A DNA stretch of 64,000 nucleotides from Qipengyuania vulgaris (GTDB lineage: Bacteria > Pseudomonadota > Alphaproteobacteria > Sphingomonadales > Sphingomonadaceae), in the NCBI RefSeq assembly GCF_009827325.1, contig NZ_WTYC01000005.1, positions 124,001 through 188,000 on the forward strand, in the 5' to 3' direction. Position numbers and translations under genes: made by a program. Below the pieces are notes generated by a model, which was not told the origin of the DNA, ran no database searches, and saw nothing but the letters and a program-made list of their open reading frames with translations. The number at the start of each line of letters is the position of its first letter. Positions within the stretch are counted from its first letter, which is position 1. This document shows positions 19,396-28,262 of the stretch, piece by piece.

Positions 19396-20070
19396 TCAAC
19401 CGCTCCGCAATGAGACTTCCGCCGCAATCACAGTCGCCAAGCCCCCCGAACCACCTTCCTCGTCATCAGACGTGTAATAATAATATGTCCCGCCAGCTAT
19501 TGCAGCGACGGCCAGTAGCAATGCGAAGAGCATTACCAGTCCGTCGCGCACGATCAGGGCGAGGCCAATGGCGGCAATTGCGAGCATAGGACCGGAACTG
19601 GCGAAAGGGAGAAACTCGAGCGGCGGGACGGTGACGCACAGGATGATCACCGCAAACGCCGCAACTTTCAGCCAAATTCCTTCGGTCAGATTTCCGAGCC
19701 GGTCCTTGCTGTGTCCGTCCAGCCAGTGTGCGATGCCGCGCAGCTTCTTGACTGACTTGTGCAGCTTCTTTGCGCCGACCGCGCGTTTCTGGAGGAATTG
19801 CGGCATCCATATATGGTCCTTGCCGAACAGCATCTGGACCGCGACGAGTGCGATGATCAGCGCAAGGAATGTCGGCACGCCAGGGATTCCGCCAACCGGG
19901 GTGATCTCGATCAAGGCGGGCAACATGATAAACGGACCGAAGCTGCGCCTGCCGAAATCGTCCAGCACGTCTCCGATGCAAACCTTCTCGTTTTGCGCGG
20001 CCAGCTCGTCGAGTTCGCCGATGACGTCTTCGACGCTTTGCGGTTCGTGCCGGCCCATGTCGTCGCTCAC
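19396..20070 (-). CDS. ExoD-family membrane protein
   Basis: 224 residues. The ExoD pattern is seen in DVLDDFGRRSFGPFIMLPALIEITPVGGIPGVPTF split over two hydrophobic segments, then a cytosolic loop with two basic helices (LQKRAVGAKKLHKSVKKL) and a C-terminal pair of membrane segments. ExoD of Sinorhizobium was named for a role in exopolysaccharide production and alkali tolerance; the biochemical activity is unknown. It faces the efflux operon end to end with 52 bases between. Confidence 0.85.
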   Translation of the reverse strand: MSDDMGRHEPQSVEDVIGELDELAAQNEKVCIGDVLDDFGRRSFGPFIMLPALIEITPVGGIPGVPTFLALIIALVAVQMLFGKDHIWMPQFLQKRAVGAKKLHKSVKKLRGIAHWLDGHSKDRLGNLTEGIWLKVAAFAVIILCVTVPPLEFLPFASSGPMLAIAAIGLALIVRDGLVMLFALLLAVAAIAGGTYYYYTSDDEEGGSGGLATVIAAEVSLRSG

Positions 20071-20128
20071 TCGCTATCCCCTTCGCCCCTCAACGCACGA
20101 TAGGGCGAAAGGGGTACCCAGCGATCTC

Positions 20129-20578
20129 TCAGCCGCTTTTCCTGAGCAGTGCCGAACGCTCGCAGCGGCATACGACTTCACCCCTCTGGTTCACTGCTTC
20201 GTGCACAAAGGTGACGATTCCGGCGTCGGGCCGCGACTTGCTTTCGCGCAGCGCAATCACCTCGCTGGTGGCATGCAGCGTGTCGCCGATAAACACCGGC
20301 TTCGGCATGACCAGCTTGTCGTAGCCAAGATTGGCTACCAGCGTGCCGAGGGTCGTATCCCCTACGCTCAGCCCAACCATCAGCGAGAATGTGAAAGTGC
20401 CGTTGACCAGGATCTGCCCGAACTCGCTTTCCTTCGCCGCTTCCACATCGAGGTGGAGCGGCTGCGGATTGTGGGTCATCACGGTGAAGAAGAGGTTGTC
20501 CGCCTCCGTCACCGTGCGTCGGATTTCATGCGTCAGTCTGTCACCGACCTTCCATTCGTCGAAGAATTTCCCCGCCAT
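20129..20578 (-). CDS. MaoC-like (R)-enoyl-CoA hydratase
   Basis: 149 residues, a single hot-dog domain. The hydratase motif region is [21 protein letters not shown], in which an Asp and a His of the usual YxxxTGDxNPLH pattern appear as DNLFF ... [25 protein letters not shown] follows. It likely hydrates or dehydrates an acyl-CoA. ATG at 20578 overlaps the stop of the aldehyde dehydrogenase gene by one base, indicating coupled translation. With the upstream CoA-transferase family gene it forms an acyl-CoA catabolism unit. Confidence 0.85.
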   Translation of the reverse strand: MAGKFFDEWKVGDRLTHEIRRTVTEADNLFFTVMTHNPQPLHLDVEAAKESEFGQILVNGTFTFSLMVGLSVGDTTLGTLVANLGYDKLVMPKPVFIGDTLHATSEVIALRESKSRPDAGIVTFVHEAVNQRGEVVCRCERSALLRKSG

Positions 20579-21996
20579 CAGCCGTGGCCCATCACGGCTT
20601 TCACCTCGAGGAAGTCGGTGAAGCCCCACTCGCCCCATTCGCGGCCGTTTCCCGACTTCTTGTAGCCGCCGAAAGCCGCGTTCATGTCGTAACCGCCATT
20701 GATGGCGACGCGGCCAGCGCGGATACGCTTGGCAAGGCTTCGCGCGGTTTCGATGTCTTCGCCCGTAACCGCACTGGCGAGCCCATATTCGGTATCGTTG
20801 GCGATGCGGATGGCGTCATCATAATCGTCGTAGCCCAGAATGCAGAGTACCGGCCCGAAGATTTCCTCCCGCGCAATGGTCATATCGTTGTCGACATCGG
20901 CGAACACTGTCGGCTTGACGTAGTGACCGGTCTCCAAGCCCTCAGGCTTGCCGGGTCCACCTGCGACCAGCGTAGCACCTTCTTCGATGCCTTTTTCGAT
21001 AAGTGCCTGGATCTTGTCCCACTGCGTGCGGCTGACGACTGGCCCGATTGCAGCGTTGCCCTTCGGATCGGCCGGGATAACACCTTCTGCGGCTTCTTTC
21101 GCCGCGGCCTTGGCTTCTTCCATCCGCTTATGCGGCACGAGCATGCGGCTGGGCGCGGTACAGGTTTGGCCCGAATTGCCCATCATCGAAACCGTGCCCC
21201 TGGCCACCGACTTCGTGAAGGCGCTATCGTCGAGGACGATGTTCGGGCTCTTCCCGCCCAGTTCCTGCGCGACGCGCTTGACGGTGTCGGCAGCGTTCTT
21301 GGCGATTGCGATGCCCGCGCGCGTCGAGCCGGTGAAGCTGACCATATCGATGTCGGGATGGCCGCTGATGGCTTCGCCTACACCTGGTCCATCGCCATTG
21401 ATCAGGTTGAACACACCTGCGGGTACGCCCGCGGCATCCATGATCTCGGCGAAGATATACCCATTGAACGGGGCGATTTCGGACGGTTTCAGGATCATGG
21501 TGTTGCCGGTCGCCAGCGCTGGGAAGACTTTGCAGGCGATCTGGTTGAGCGGCCAGTTCCACGGGGTAATCATTCCGACCACGCCGATCGGCTCCCACAC
21601 GTGGAGCGTTGGCCCGTCCTGGCGTTCGAATTCAAAGCCCTCGAGAATTTCGATGGCCTTCTGGCAGTGGCCGGCAAGCAGGCCCACATGCGGTCCGTTG
21701 GCGAGGCTCAACGGTGCGCCCATCTCGTCGCTGACAGCGGTTGCGAGGTCTTCCTTGCGGCTTTCGATCTCGGCCTGGATTGCGCGCAGCAGCGTGAGGC
21801 GTTCTTCCCTGCTGGTCTGGCTGAAGGTGTCGAACGCACGGCGCGCTGCGGTCACCGCCTTGTCAACATCGGCCTTCGTGCCGAAGCTGATATGTCCGAT
21901 GGTCTCTTCCGTCGCCGGGTTCTCGACCGCTACGGTGTTTTCCGTGACCGGATCGACCCATTGGCCGTCGATGTAGAACTTGGTGAAATCGCGCAT
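20578..21996 (-). CDS. NAD(P)-dependent aldehyde dehydrogenase
   Basis: 472 residues, full length. Catalytic Cys is in [12 protein letters not shown] and the general base Glu in [12 protein letters not shown]; the cofactor site is seen in TPWNWPL and SFTGSTRAG. Substrate cannot be assigned; aliphatic or semialdehyde substrates are possible. It lies 27 bases after the CoA-transferase gene and overlaps the MaoC gene by one base, so the three are probably co-transcribed for breakdown of a branched or aromatic side chain. Confidence 0.93.
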   Translation of the reverse strand: MRDFTKFYIDGQWVDPVTENTVAVENPATEETIGHISFGTKADVDKAVTAARRAFDTFSQTSREERLTLLRAIQAEIESRKEDLATAVSDEMGAPLSLANGPHVGLLAGHCQKAIEILEGFEFERQDGPTLHVWEPIGVVGMITPWNWPLNQIACKVFPALATGNTMILKPSEIAPFNGYIFAEIMDAAGVPAGVFNLINGDGPGVGEAISGHPDIDMVSFTGSTRAGIAIAKNAADTVKRVAQELGGKSPNIVLDDSAFTKSVARGTVSMMGNSGQTCTAPSRMLVPHKRMEEAKAAAKEAAEGVIPADPKGNAAIGPVVSRTQWDKIQALIEKGIEEGATLVAGGPGKPEGLETGHYVKPTVFADVDNDMTIAREEIFGPVLCILGYDDYDDAIRIANDTEYGLASAVTGEDIETARSLAKRIRAGRVAINGGYDMNAAFGGYKKSGNGREWGEWGFTDFLEVKAVMGHG

Positions 21997-22023
21997 GAGG
22001 TATCTCTCCTTATGCGCGCTCCA

Positions 22024-23100
22024 CTAGCCCCTTGTATCCCAGCGCGCCACCACCTCTTCACCGTCTTGCGCACTGTCGCGAATAACCCCCGGCGTGCGGC
22101 CGAAGCGCGGCGCCGGTGCCGTGTGCGAGACGCCGCCGTGATCGACGAATGCCCCGCGCGCTTTCATGTGCGGATGATCCTTCGCTTCATCCAGAGGCAC
22201 GACCGGGGCGAAGCACGCATCGGTTCCCTCGAGCAGCGCCACCCATTGCGCCTGAGACTTGGTCCTGAACAGCGCGGCGAGTTTCTCGGTGTAATCGTCC
22301 CAGTTCTTCGGATCGAGCTGCCCTTCGGCAAGCTCCTTAGGCGCGTCGGCGCGAGCCAGCAGTTCAGCGTAGAACTGCGGCTCGATCGCACCGACACTGA
22401 TCTCGCGGCCATCGGCACATTCGTAGCAGCGGTAGAAATGGGCCGCGCCTCCGAGCAGGCCTGCACCCCGTTCGGTCGTCCGCAACGCGCTGTGTGGCTG
22501 GCCGTAGAAAAAGCTCATAAGGCTGTTCACACCATCCACGATTGCCGCGTCAACGACCTGCCCTTTGCCGCTCTTTTCGCGTTCGTAGATCGCCGCTAGG
22601 ATGCCGAAGGCGCAGTACATCGAGCCGCCACCGAAATCGCCGACGAGGTTTTGCGGCGGGATCGGCAGCTGCCCCTTCGCTCCGATACTGTCGAGCGCCC
22701 CGGTGATGGCGATGTAATTGAGATCGTGGCCCGCTGCCTGCGCGAGCGGCCCCTCCTGCCCCCATCCGGTCATGCGCGCGTAAACGAGCCGCGGATTGAT
22801 CGAGAGCATTTCGTCCGGACCTAGTCCCAACCGCTCCATCACCCCCGGGCGGAAGCCTTCGACGAGAACATCGGCATGTGTCAGCGCCTTCTTGACGAAA
22901 GCCTGACCATCTTCACTCTTGAGGTCGACCGCCGCCCGGTTGCGCGCCCTTTCGACTACCGCATTCATCGGCTGGTGTCCGGGCCGTTCGATCCGCACCA
23001 CTTCCGCACCGAGATCGGCAAGGAGCATCGCAACATGGGGTCCCGGCCCGATCCCCTGGAATTCGACGACTTTAAGGCCTTCCAGCGGTCCGTTGTTCAT
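22024..23100 (-). CDS. CaiB/BaiF family CoA-transferase or alpha-methylacyl-CoA racemase
   Basis: 358 residues, class III CoA-transferase fold. Diagnostic segments are GLKVVEFQGIGPGPHVAMLLADLGAEVVRIERPG split around the nucleotide site, DLKSEDG, and VLVEGFRPGVMERLGLG; the conserved Asp expected near GHDLNY is present. The GIGPGPHVAM start and overall length fit alpha-methylacyl-CoA racemases, which epimerise 2-methylacyl-CoA for beta-oxidation; a CoA-transferase role is the alternative. ATG 23100 follows GGGAGAGAAG, a good ribosome binding site. First gene of the three-gene run with aldehyde dehydrogenase and MaoC. Confidence 0.88.
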   Translation of the reverse strand: MNNGPLEGLKVVEFQGIGPGPHVAMLLADLGAEVVRIERPGHQPMNAVVERARNRAAVDLKSEDGQAFVKKALTHADVLVEGFRPGVMERLGLGPDEMLSINPRLVYARMTGWGQEGPLAQAAGHDLNYIAITGALDSIGAKGQLPIPPQNLVGDFGGGSMYCAFGILAAIYEREKSGKGQVVDAAIVDGVNSLMSFFYGQPHSALRTTERGAGLLGGAAHFYRCYECADGREISVGAIEPQFYAELLARADAPKELAEGQLDPKNWDDYTEKLAALFRTKSQAQWVALLEGTDACFAPVVPLDEAKDHPHMKARGAFVDHGGVSHTAPAPRFGRTPGVIRDSAQDGEEVVARWDTRG

Positions 23101-23229
23101 TCTTCTCTCCCGATATTGCGTTTCGTCCACACAAATCCAAACGGTCCGCAATTGCAACCGAATTGGCTGGTCGCGGATGTCTTCACGAATGGTGGCCTTG
23201 TTGCGGGGGAGCGTATATGCCTCGGACCG

Positions 23230-24267
23230 ATGGCATTGTTCGATCCTCTTCAGCCAAAGCAACCGGGTAAGCACGCGGGCGAACCCGCGCCGCTCGTCGA
23301 TGGTTTCGGACGCCGCTTTTCCTACCTGCGTCTTTCCCTGACCGATCGCTGCAATTTTCGCTGCACCTATTGCCTGCCACAGGGTTTCGTGAAGCAGAAG
23401 GGCTTGCCCGCCGAACTTTCACCCGATGAATTTCGCCGGGCAGTGAGCGGGTTTTCCCGGCTGGGCCTGCGCAAGGTGCGGCTGACGGGCGGGGAGCCGA
23501 CGGTACGGCGGGATTTCACGGAAATCGCAAACGGATTATCCAGTATCGAAAGCGTCGAGCGGATTGCGATGACGACCAATGGCTATCGCCTCGCCGAGCG
23601 GGCGGCTGAATGGCACGGCGCGGGGATCGATGCAGTGAATGTCAGCATCGACACGCTCGACCGTGAGGGTTTCGCCAGACTGACCGGCCATGATCGGTTG
23701 CCCGGAGTCGTTGCCGGTGTCGATGCGGCGATCGATACAGGATATTCCGCGGTCAAGATAAACAGCGTTCTCCTTCGCGATCTGGAAGGCGCCGGTTGGG
23801 AAAAGGTGCTGGAATTCGTCGCCCAGCGGGACGTCACTTGGCGTTTCATCGAATTGATGCGCACCAACGACAACGCGCGATATCACGAGCAGCAGGCAAC
23901 ACCGGGCGAAGGCATCCGCGAACGGCTCCTGAATTCCGGTTGGACCCTCATCGCACGCCAGCGAGATGCCGGGCCTGCGATCGAATATAACAACCCGCAC
24001 TATCGCGGACGCATCGGACTGATCGCACCTTACTCCCCCGGCTTTTGCGACAGTTGCAACCGCCTGCGCCTTTCCAGCCGCGGCCGGCTGCATCTTTGCC
24101 TTTTCGGGAAGGAAGGTTTCGATCTGCGCCCATACCTTCAGAGTGACGACCAGCAGTCCGAACTGATCGATTGCATCGTGTCTGCGATGCCATCCAAGAC
24201 CAACGGTCACCGCCTTCACGAGGGCGACAGCGGGTCGACGCCGCATCTCGCCTCGATCGGCGGCTGA
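23230..24267 (+). CDS. moaA: GTP 3',8-cyclase (molybdopterin step 1)
   Basis: 345 residues, radical SAM enzyme converting GTP to 3',8-cyclo-dGTP... the first step of molybdenum cofactor synthesis. The N-terminal cluster motif is CNFRCTYC; the second 4Fe-4S cluster uses FCDSCNRLR and a later Cys in LHLCLF. The essential C-terminal Gly-Gly is present (SIGG). ATG 23230 is 129 bases from the divergent CoA-transferase gene; no strong ribosome binding site is seen, so the start is moderately sure. It is followed 11 bases later by moeA. Confidence 0.95.
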   Translation: MALFDPLQPKQPGKHAGEPAPLVDGFGRRFSYLRLSLTDRCNFRCTYCLPQGFVKQKGLPAELSPDEFRRAVSGFSRLGLRKVRLTGGEPTVRRDFTEIANGLSSIESVERIAMTTNGYRLAERAAEWHGAGIDAVNVSIDTLDREGFARLTGHDRLPGVVAGVDAAIDTGYSAVKINSVLLRDLEGAGWEKVLEFVAQRDVTWRFIELMRTNDNARYHEQQATPGEGIRERLLNSGWTLIARQRDAGPAIEYNNPHYRGRIGLIAPYSPGFCDSCNRLRLSSRGRLHLCLFGKEGFDLRPYLQSDDQQSELIDCIVSAMPSKTNGHRLHEGDSGSTPHLASIGG

Positions 24268-24278
24268 GACGACGGGAC

Positions 24279-25463
24279 ATGCTGAGCTTCGACGAGGCCA
24301 TCGTACTACTGGCCGAGAATATCAGGCCTCTGGGGGCCGAGACCGTGGCGCTGGAACAATCGGCTGGCCGCTTCTTGGCGGAAGACCTCCGCGCTCGCAG
24401 TGACGCCCCCCGAACCGACGTCGCGATCATGGATGGTTATGCCGTTCTGCGTGCAGCGGCGGCTGCCGATGACTCTCTTTCGGTTATCGGCGAAGCAAGA
24501 CCGGGGGCGCCGTACAAGGGCCGATTGGAAGCAGGCGAAGCCGTTCGCATTTTCACCGGCGCCGCCATCCCGGACGGCGCTGATTGCGTCATCATGCAGG
24601 AACATGCCGTTCGCGATGGCAAGAAAGTAACATTCGCGTCGGGCCATGGACCGGCACGCCATATCCGCAAGGCGGCGAGCGACTTTCGTGCCGGTGAAGT
24701 GCTCCTGACTAGCGGGACACGGCTCAATCCAAGCGTATTGGTGACAGGCTCAGCCGCGGACCGTGCGCGCGTGATGGTTGCGCGGCGACCACGCGTTGCG
24801 ATCATAGCTACAGGCGACGAACTAACCCCTCCGGGCGAAGCTTCCCTGACCGACTCGGGGATTCCGGATTCCGTCAGCTACGCGATCGCGGCATTGTGCG
24901 AACAGTCGGGAGCGGAAGTCGTATCTCGCCTCCGTTGCGGTGACAATCTTTCAGACCTGGCCAAATATGCGGATGAAGCGGTTACCGAAGCCGATTGCAT
25001 CATAGTGACAGGAGGCGCGTCCGTCGGCGACCACGACCTGGCCCGACCGATGTTCTCTGAAACGGGGCTGAATCTAGTGTTTTCAAAGCTCGCCATAAAA
25101 CCCGGCAGGCCGGTCTGGTTCGGCCTTTCCGGCAGTAAGCCGGTGCTCGGGCTACCCGGCAATCCTACTTCGGCAATGGTCACCGCAAGATTGTTCCTGC
25201 GCCCGCTATTATCGGCCTTGCAAGGCGGCGAGATTGCCCATGAACTCGAATTTGTCCGGCTAAACTTGGCGTCCCCACTTCCGGAAACGGGAAACCGGGA
25301 AACCTTCGTGCGCGCGTTCTGGTCTCCGGCCGGACTGATGCCGATTGGCAACCAGCAAAGCGGCGCGCAAGCACCGCTCGCCACAGCCAACTGGCTTATC
25401 CGGCGGCCAGCCGGTTCCGCAGCAGTAGCGCCGGAAACGTCCGTTGATGCGCTGCCGTTCTGA
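24279..25463 (+). CDS. moeA: Molybdopterin molybdenumtransferase
   Basis: 394 residues. MoeA inserts molybdate into adenylylated molybdopterin. Motifs: DVAIMDGYAV, FTGAAIPDGAD, ATGDEL, VTGGASVGDHD and GLPGNPTSA. The domain order (two-part N-terminal domain, MogA-like domain, small C-terminal barrel) is complete. It sits 11 bases after moaA and is surely co-transcribed. A degenerate tRNA-like segment lies just after its stop. Confidence 0.95.
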   Translation: MLSFDEAIVLLAENIRPLGAETVALEQSAGRFLAEDLRARSDAPRTDVAIMDGYAVLRAAAAADDSLSVIGEARPGAPYKGRLEAGEAVRIFTGAAIPDGADCVIMQEHAVRDGKKVTFASGHGPARHIRKAASDFRAGEVLLTSGTRLNPSVLVTGSAADRARVMVARRPRVAIIATGDELTPPGEASLTDSGIPDSVSYAIAALCEQSGAEVVSRLRCGDNLSDLAKYADEAVTEADCIIVTGGASVGDHDLARPMFSETGLNLVFSKLAIKPGRPVWFGLSGSKPVLGLPGNPTSAMVTARLFLRPLLSALQGGEIAHELEFVRLNLASPLPETGNRETFVRAFWSPAGLMPIGNQQSGAQAPLATANWLIRRPAGSAAVAPETSVDALPF

Positions 25464-25489
25464 ACAGGATAAGGAGAAATAATGTCACA

Positions 25490-25563
25490 GGAGAATTCGA
25501 ACCTCCACGCCCTTGGGAGCTCTGACACCTGAAATCGGTGCGCCTAGAAGTTCCCCATTTCGG
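25490..25563 (-). pseudogene. Degenerate tRNA-Leu(CAG)-like segment
   Basis: Read on the minus strand, 25490-25506 is a canonical T-arm (GGAGG-TTCGAAT-TCTCC). A 15-base variable arm (25507-25521) and an anticodon loop TTCAGGT (25527-25533, anticodon CAG) follow at the same spacings as in E. coli tRNA-Leu(CAG). The anticodon stem CCGAT/GTCAG has one mismatch. The D-arm region is only partly alike and lacks the GG of the D-loop, and the bases beyond the T-arm (TGTGACA) find no partner for an acceptor stem. I therefore read it as a decayed or truncated tRNA. It could mark an old integration or deletion point. Confidence 0.4.
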
Positions 25564-25727
25564 AACGCGATCGATCCGCGAATTATACGAGTCCCGATCA
25601 GGATAGGGCGGTGGCTACCTTCTCAACGCAAGTTAAGTCGTGTGCGGGGTGAGTGCTTGCGGCTTAAAGTACATTGCGGCTAGGGCGCAGCGACAGATTC
25701 CCATTTCGCAAATTCGAGACAAGACTG

Positions 25728-26678
25728 ATGGCAAAGAGCGGCGCTTTGAACGGCAAGATGGTGGTGCTGATGGGCGGCACCGGCTTTCTCGGCAATTACG
25801 TGGCACAAGCGCTGCTTACCCGGGGCGCCCGTGTGAGGATTTGCGGCCGTGACCCACAGGCCGCATTCAAGCTCAAGCCTCTGGCCAATCTCGGGCAGCT
25901 GCAGTTTGCACGATTGGACGCGACCGACCGCCGCAGCGTTGAGCAGTGCGTCGACGGCGCCGATGCGGTGGTGAACCTCGTCGGCAGCTTTGAAGGCGAT
26001 CTCCACAAACTGATGGGTGAGGCGCCCGGCTGGATGGCCGCTGCCGCAACGGAAACCGGCGCGCAGAGCTTTGTGCATGTGAGCGCCATTGCTGCCGAAC
26101 CGGATGAAGATTCCGAGAATGAATATGCCAGCGCCAAGCACCTGGGCGAGCGGCGCGTCAGGGCCGCTTTTCCCAATGCCACGATCGTTCGTCCGTCGAT
26201 CATGTTCGGCAAGGACGATAACTTCCTAAACATGTTCGGAGCGCTGATTTCGAAACTGCCCGTGCTCCCGGTCTTCGGCCCCGAGGCGGAACTGCAACTC
26301 GTTTACGTGGACGATGTCGCCGAGGTAATCGCAAGAAGCCTTGAGGACCCCGGACTTCATGGCGGCAAGATTTATGAGCTGGGCGGTCCCGAAAAGCTGA
26401 CCATGATGGAAATCAACCGCCGTATCGCCGCGTCGCAGCGCCGCAAGCGGACATTCTTGCCGATGCCCGACGGCCTGTCGGCTACGTTCGCGGCGCTCCC
26501 TGGAACTCCGATGGGCAGCGACCAGTGGAATCTGCTGAAACAAGGCAATGTGACGAGCGGCGAATATCCCGGTTTCGAGAAATTCGGGATCGAGCCCAAG
26601 CCGCTTGGCCTTTTTCTCGACAAGTGGATGACACACTTCCGCAAGCACGGACGCTTCGCCGCAAGGCTGAGCGCCTGA
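25728..26678 (+). CDS. NDUFA9-like NAD(P)-binding protein (complex I assembly/subunit type)
   Basis: 316 residues, an atypical short-chain dehydrogenase. The nucleotide-binding motif is VLMGGTGFLGNYVAQAL; the usual catalytic YxxxK is kept only as YASAKHLGE. VHVSAIAAEPDEDSENEYA and IVRPSIMFGKDDNFLNMF are hallmarks of the NDUFA9-related family, whose members stabilise respiratory complex I by binding NAD(P)H. ATG 25728 gives MAKSGALNGKMVV; there is no better start nearby. The C-terminal region (FEKFGIEPKPLGLFLDKW) is full length. Confidence 0.88.
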   Translation: MAKSGALNGKMVVLMGGTGFLGNYVAQALLTRGARVRICGRDPQAAFKLKPLANLGQLQFARLDATDRRSVEQCVDGADAVVNLVGSFEGDLHKLMGEAPGWMAAAATETGAQSFVHVSAIAAEPDEDSENEYASAKHLGERRVRAAFPNATIVRPSIMFGKDDNFLNMFGALISKLPVLPVFGPEAELQLVYVDDVAEVIARSLEDPGLHGGKIYELGGPEKLTMMEINRRIAASQRRKRTFLPMPDGLSATFAALPGTPMGSDQWNLLKQGNVTSGEYPGFEKFGIEPKPLGLFLDKWMTHFRKHGRFAARLSA

Positions 26679-26691
26679 GCCCTTACCGCCC

Positions 26692-27153
26692 TTAGTTCGA
26701 GCTCTCGTCGCGCAGCACTCCGACTGGCTCGACCAGCAGGTCGGTTCCGCGATTGCCCGTTATGCGCACGCGCGCGCCCGCGTCGACATCTGCGCCCCGC
26801 GCGGTCCACTCGCTGTCGCCGACCTTGACCCTCCCCGTCCCGCTTTCGATCGCCTGGGTCACAACAGCCGTTTCACCGACCAGACGCCCGACCCGGTTGT
26901 TGAGCAGGGGATCGGAAGAGATGATCGGCCGATCGCGCAGCCAGCGCTTGGCGGAAAAGGCGAATATCAGGGAGAGCGAAACAAAGGAGATGACCTCCAT
27001 CGCCAGCGGAGGACCCGAGACGAAAGAAAGTACCGCCACCGACAGCGCAGCCAGTGCCAGCCAGATAAGATAGACGCCTGGCACGAGCATTTCGAGGGCT
27101 GCCAGCGTGAGCCCGAGGATCGCCCAGATCCAATAGCTTTCGATTCCGTCCAT
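26692..27153 (-). CDS. NfeD-like membrane protein
   Basis: 153 residues. Three to four hydrophobic helices in the first ~75 residues (beginning YWIWAILGLTLAALEML) precede an OB-fold soluble domain (GRVKVGDSEWTARG), the short NfeD1b arrangement. NfeD proteins pair with SPFH proteins in membrane microdomains. The gene follows the SPFH gene by six bases, the classic pairing. No protease domain is present. Confidence 0.92.
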   Translation of the reverse strand: MDGIESYWIWAILGLTLAALEMLVPGVYLIWLALAALSVAVLSFVSGPPLAMEVISFVSLSLIFAFSAKRWLRDRPIISSDPLLNNRVGRLVGETAVVTQAIESGTGRVKVGDSEWTARGADVDAGARVRITGNRGTDLLVEPVGVLRDESSN

Positions 27154-27159
27154 GCGTGC

Positions 27160-28167
27160 TCAGCCCTGGTTTCGCGTGGGCGGCACGCTGGGGCTGCGAA
27201 CGGGCTCGCGTTCACGCTGACGGGGGATCGCAGTCCCGCTATCCACCTTACCCGGGTCTTCCCCGAAGGTACCCCTCACGAGCTCGCCAATACCCCCAAG
27301 AGAGCCAATCAGCTGCGTTGCCTCCACCGGGAAGAGTATGGTCTTAGCATTGGGGCTATCGGCGAACTTGGCGACCGCCTTGGTATATTCCTGTGCTACG
27401 AAATAATTGATCGCCTGGTTGCCGGAACTGGCGATGGCGTTGGAGACCATTTCGGTCGCTTTCGCTTCGGCTTCGGCCGCCCGTTCGCGCGCTTCGGCGT
27501 CGCGGAACTGGGCTTCGCGCTTGCCTTCTGCTTCGAGGATGGCGGATTGCTTGCGGCCCTCGGCGCGGAGGATCGAGCTCGTCTTGTCGCCTTCCGCTTC
27601 GAGTATTTCGGCACGCTTCAGGCGCTCCGCCTTCATCTGCCGCGCCATGGCCTCCGAGATATCCATTGGCGGACGGATGTCCTTGATCTCCACGCGGGTG
27701 ATCTTGATGCCCCAAGGCGAGGTCGCGTGATCGACCACGCTGAGCAGCCGGGCGTTTATTTCGTCACGCTTGGACAGTGTCTCGTCGAGATCCATCGAGC
27801 CCATGACTGTGCGCAGGTTGGTGGTGGTCAGCGCAAGGATGGCGTTATGCAGGCCGGAAACTTCATAGGCGGCCTTGCCCGCATCCAGCACCTGGAAGAA
27901 CACTACCGCATCCACGCCCACCATGGCATTGTCCTTGGTGATGATCTCCTGCCCCGGAATGTCGAGCACCTGTTCCATCACGTTCACCTTGTGGCCGACA
28001 CGGTCGATGAAGGGGGTGATGATATGCAGCCCCGGTTCGGCCGCCTTGGTGAATTTTCCGAAGCGTTCGATGGTGTAGACGAAGCCCTGCTTGACCACGC
28101 GCACTGCCATCAGCAGAAACACGATCAACAGCAGGACCAGCAAAGCCAGCGTTATCGTACCACCCAT
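27160..28167 (-). CDS. SPFH-domain protein (QmcA/stomatin-like)
   Basis: 335 residues. One N-terminal membrane helix (ITLALLVLLLIVFLLMAV) is followed by the SPFH domain (VVKQGFVYTIERFGKF, VDAVVFFQVLDAGKAAYEV) and a long charged coiled coil (about residues 180-260) with SIL/AEG repeats. It forms membrane-bound oligomers and supports the nearby NfeD protein; the family partners with FtsH-type proteases. The start is one of two ATGs (28173 or 28167); 28167 has the better spacing to GAGG. Confidence 0.92.
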   Translation of the reverse strand: MGGTITLALLVLLLIVFLLMAVRVVKQGFVYTIERFGKFTKAAEPGLHIITPFIDRVGHKVNVMEQVLDIPGQEIITKDNAMVGVDAVVFFQVLDAGKAAYEVSGLHNAILALTTTNLRTVMGSMDLDETLSKRDEINARLLSVVDHATSPWGIKITRVEIKDIRPPMDISEAMARQMKAERLKRAEILEAEGDKTSSILRAEGRKQSAILEAEGKREAQFRDAEARERAAEAEAKATEMVSNAIASSGNQAINYFVAQEYTKAVAKFADSPNAKTILFPVEATQLIGSLGGIGELVRGTFGEDPGKVDSGTAIPRQREREPVRSPSVPPTRNQG

Positions 28168-28262
28168 TACCATACCCCTCACAACTGATTGGAGCATCGT
28201 AACGAGGTGTAGTCAGCCCGCAAGCGAAACCGGCATCTACCTTTGCCGGAGGTGTGCGCCTG

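Noticed and set aside
20584-22599. 671-codon open frame on the plus strand
   Set aside because: Antisense of the aldehyde dehydrogenase and CoA-transferase genes, which have clear catalytic motifs.
25482-25532. 16-codon frame with strong AAGGAG just after moeA
   Set aside because: Its residues (ENSNLHALGS) are the antisense translation of the tRNA-like T-arm, a known type of spurious ORF; no gene follows in frame.
25483-25580. tRNA-Sec (selC) on the minus strand
   Set aside because: TCA is present near the loop but the stem does not pair with it as anticodon, and no 8-bp acceptor is found; tRNA-Leu(CAG) alignment is better.
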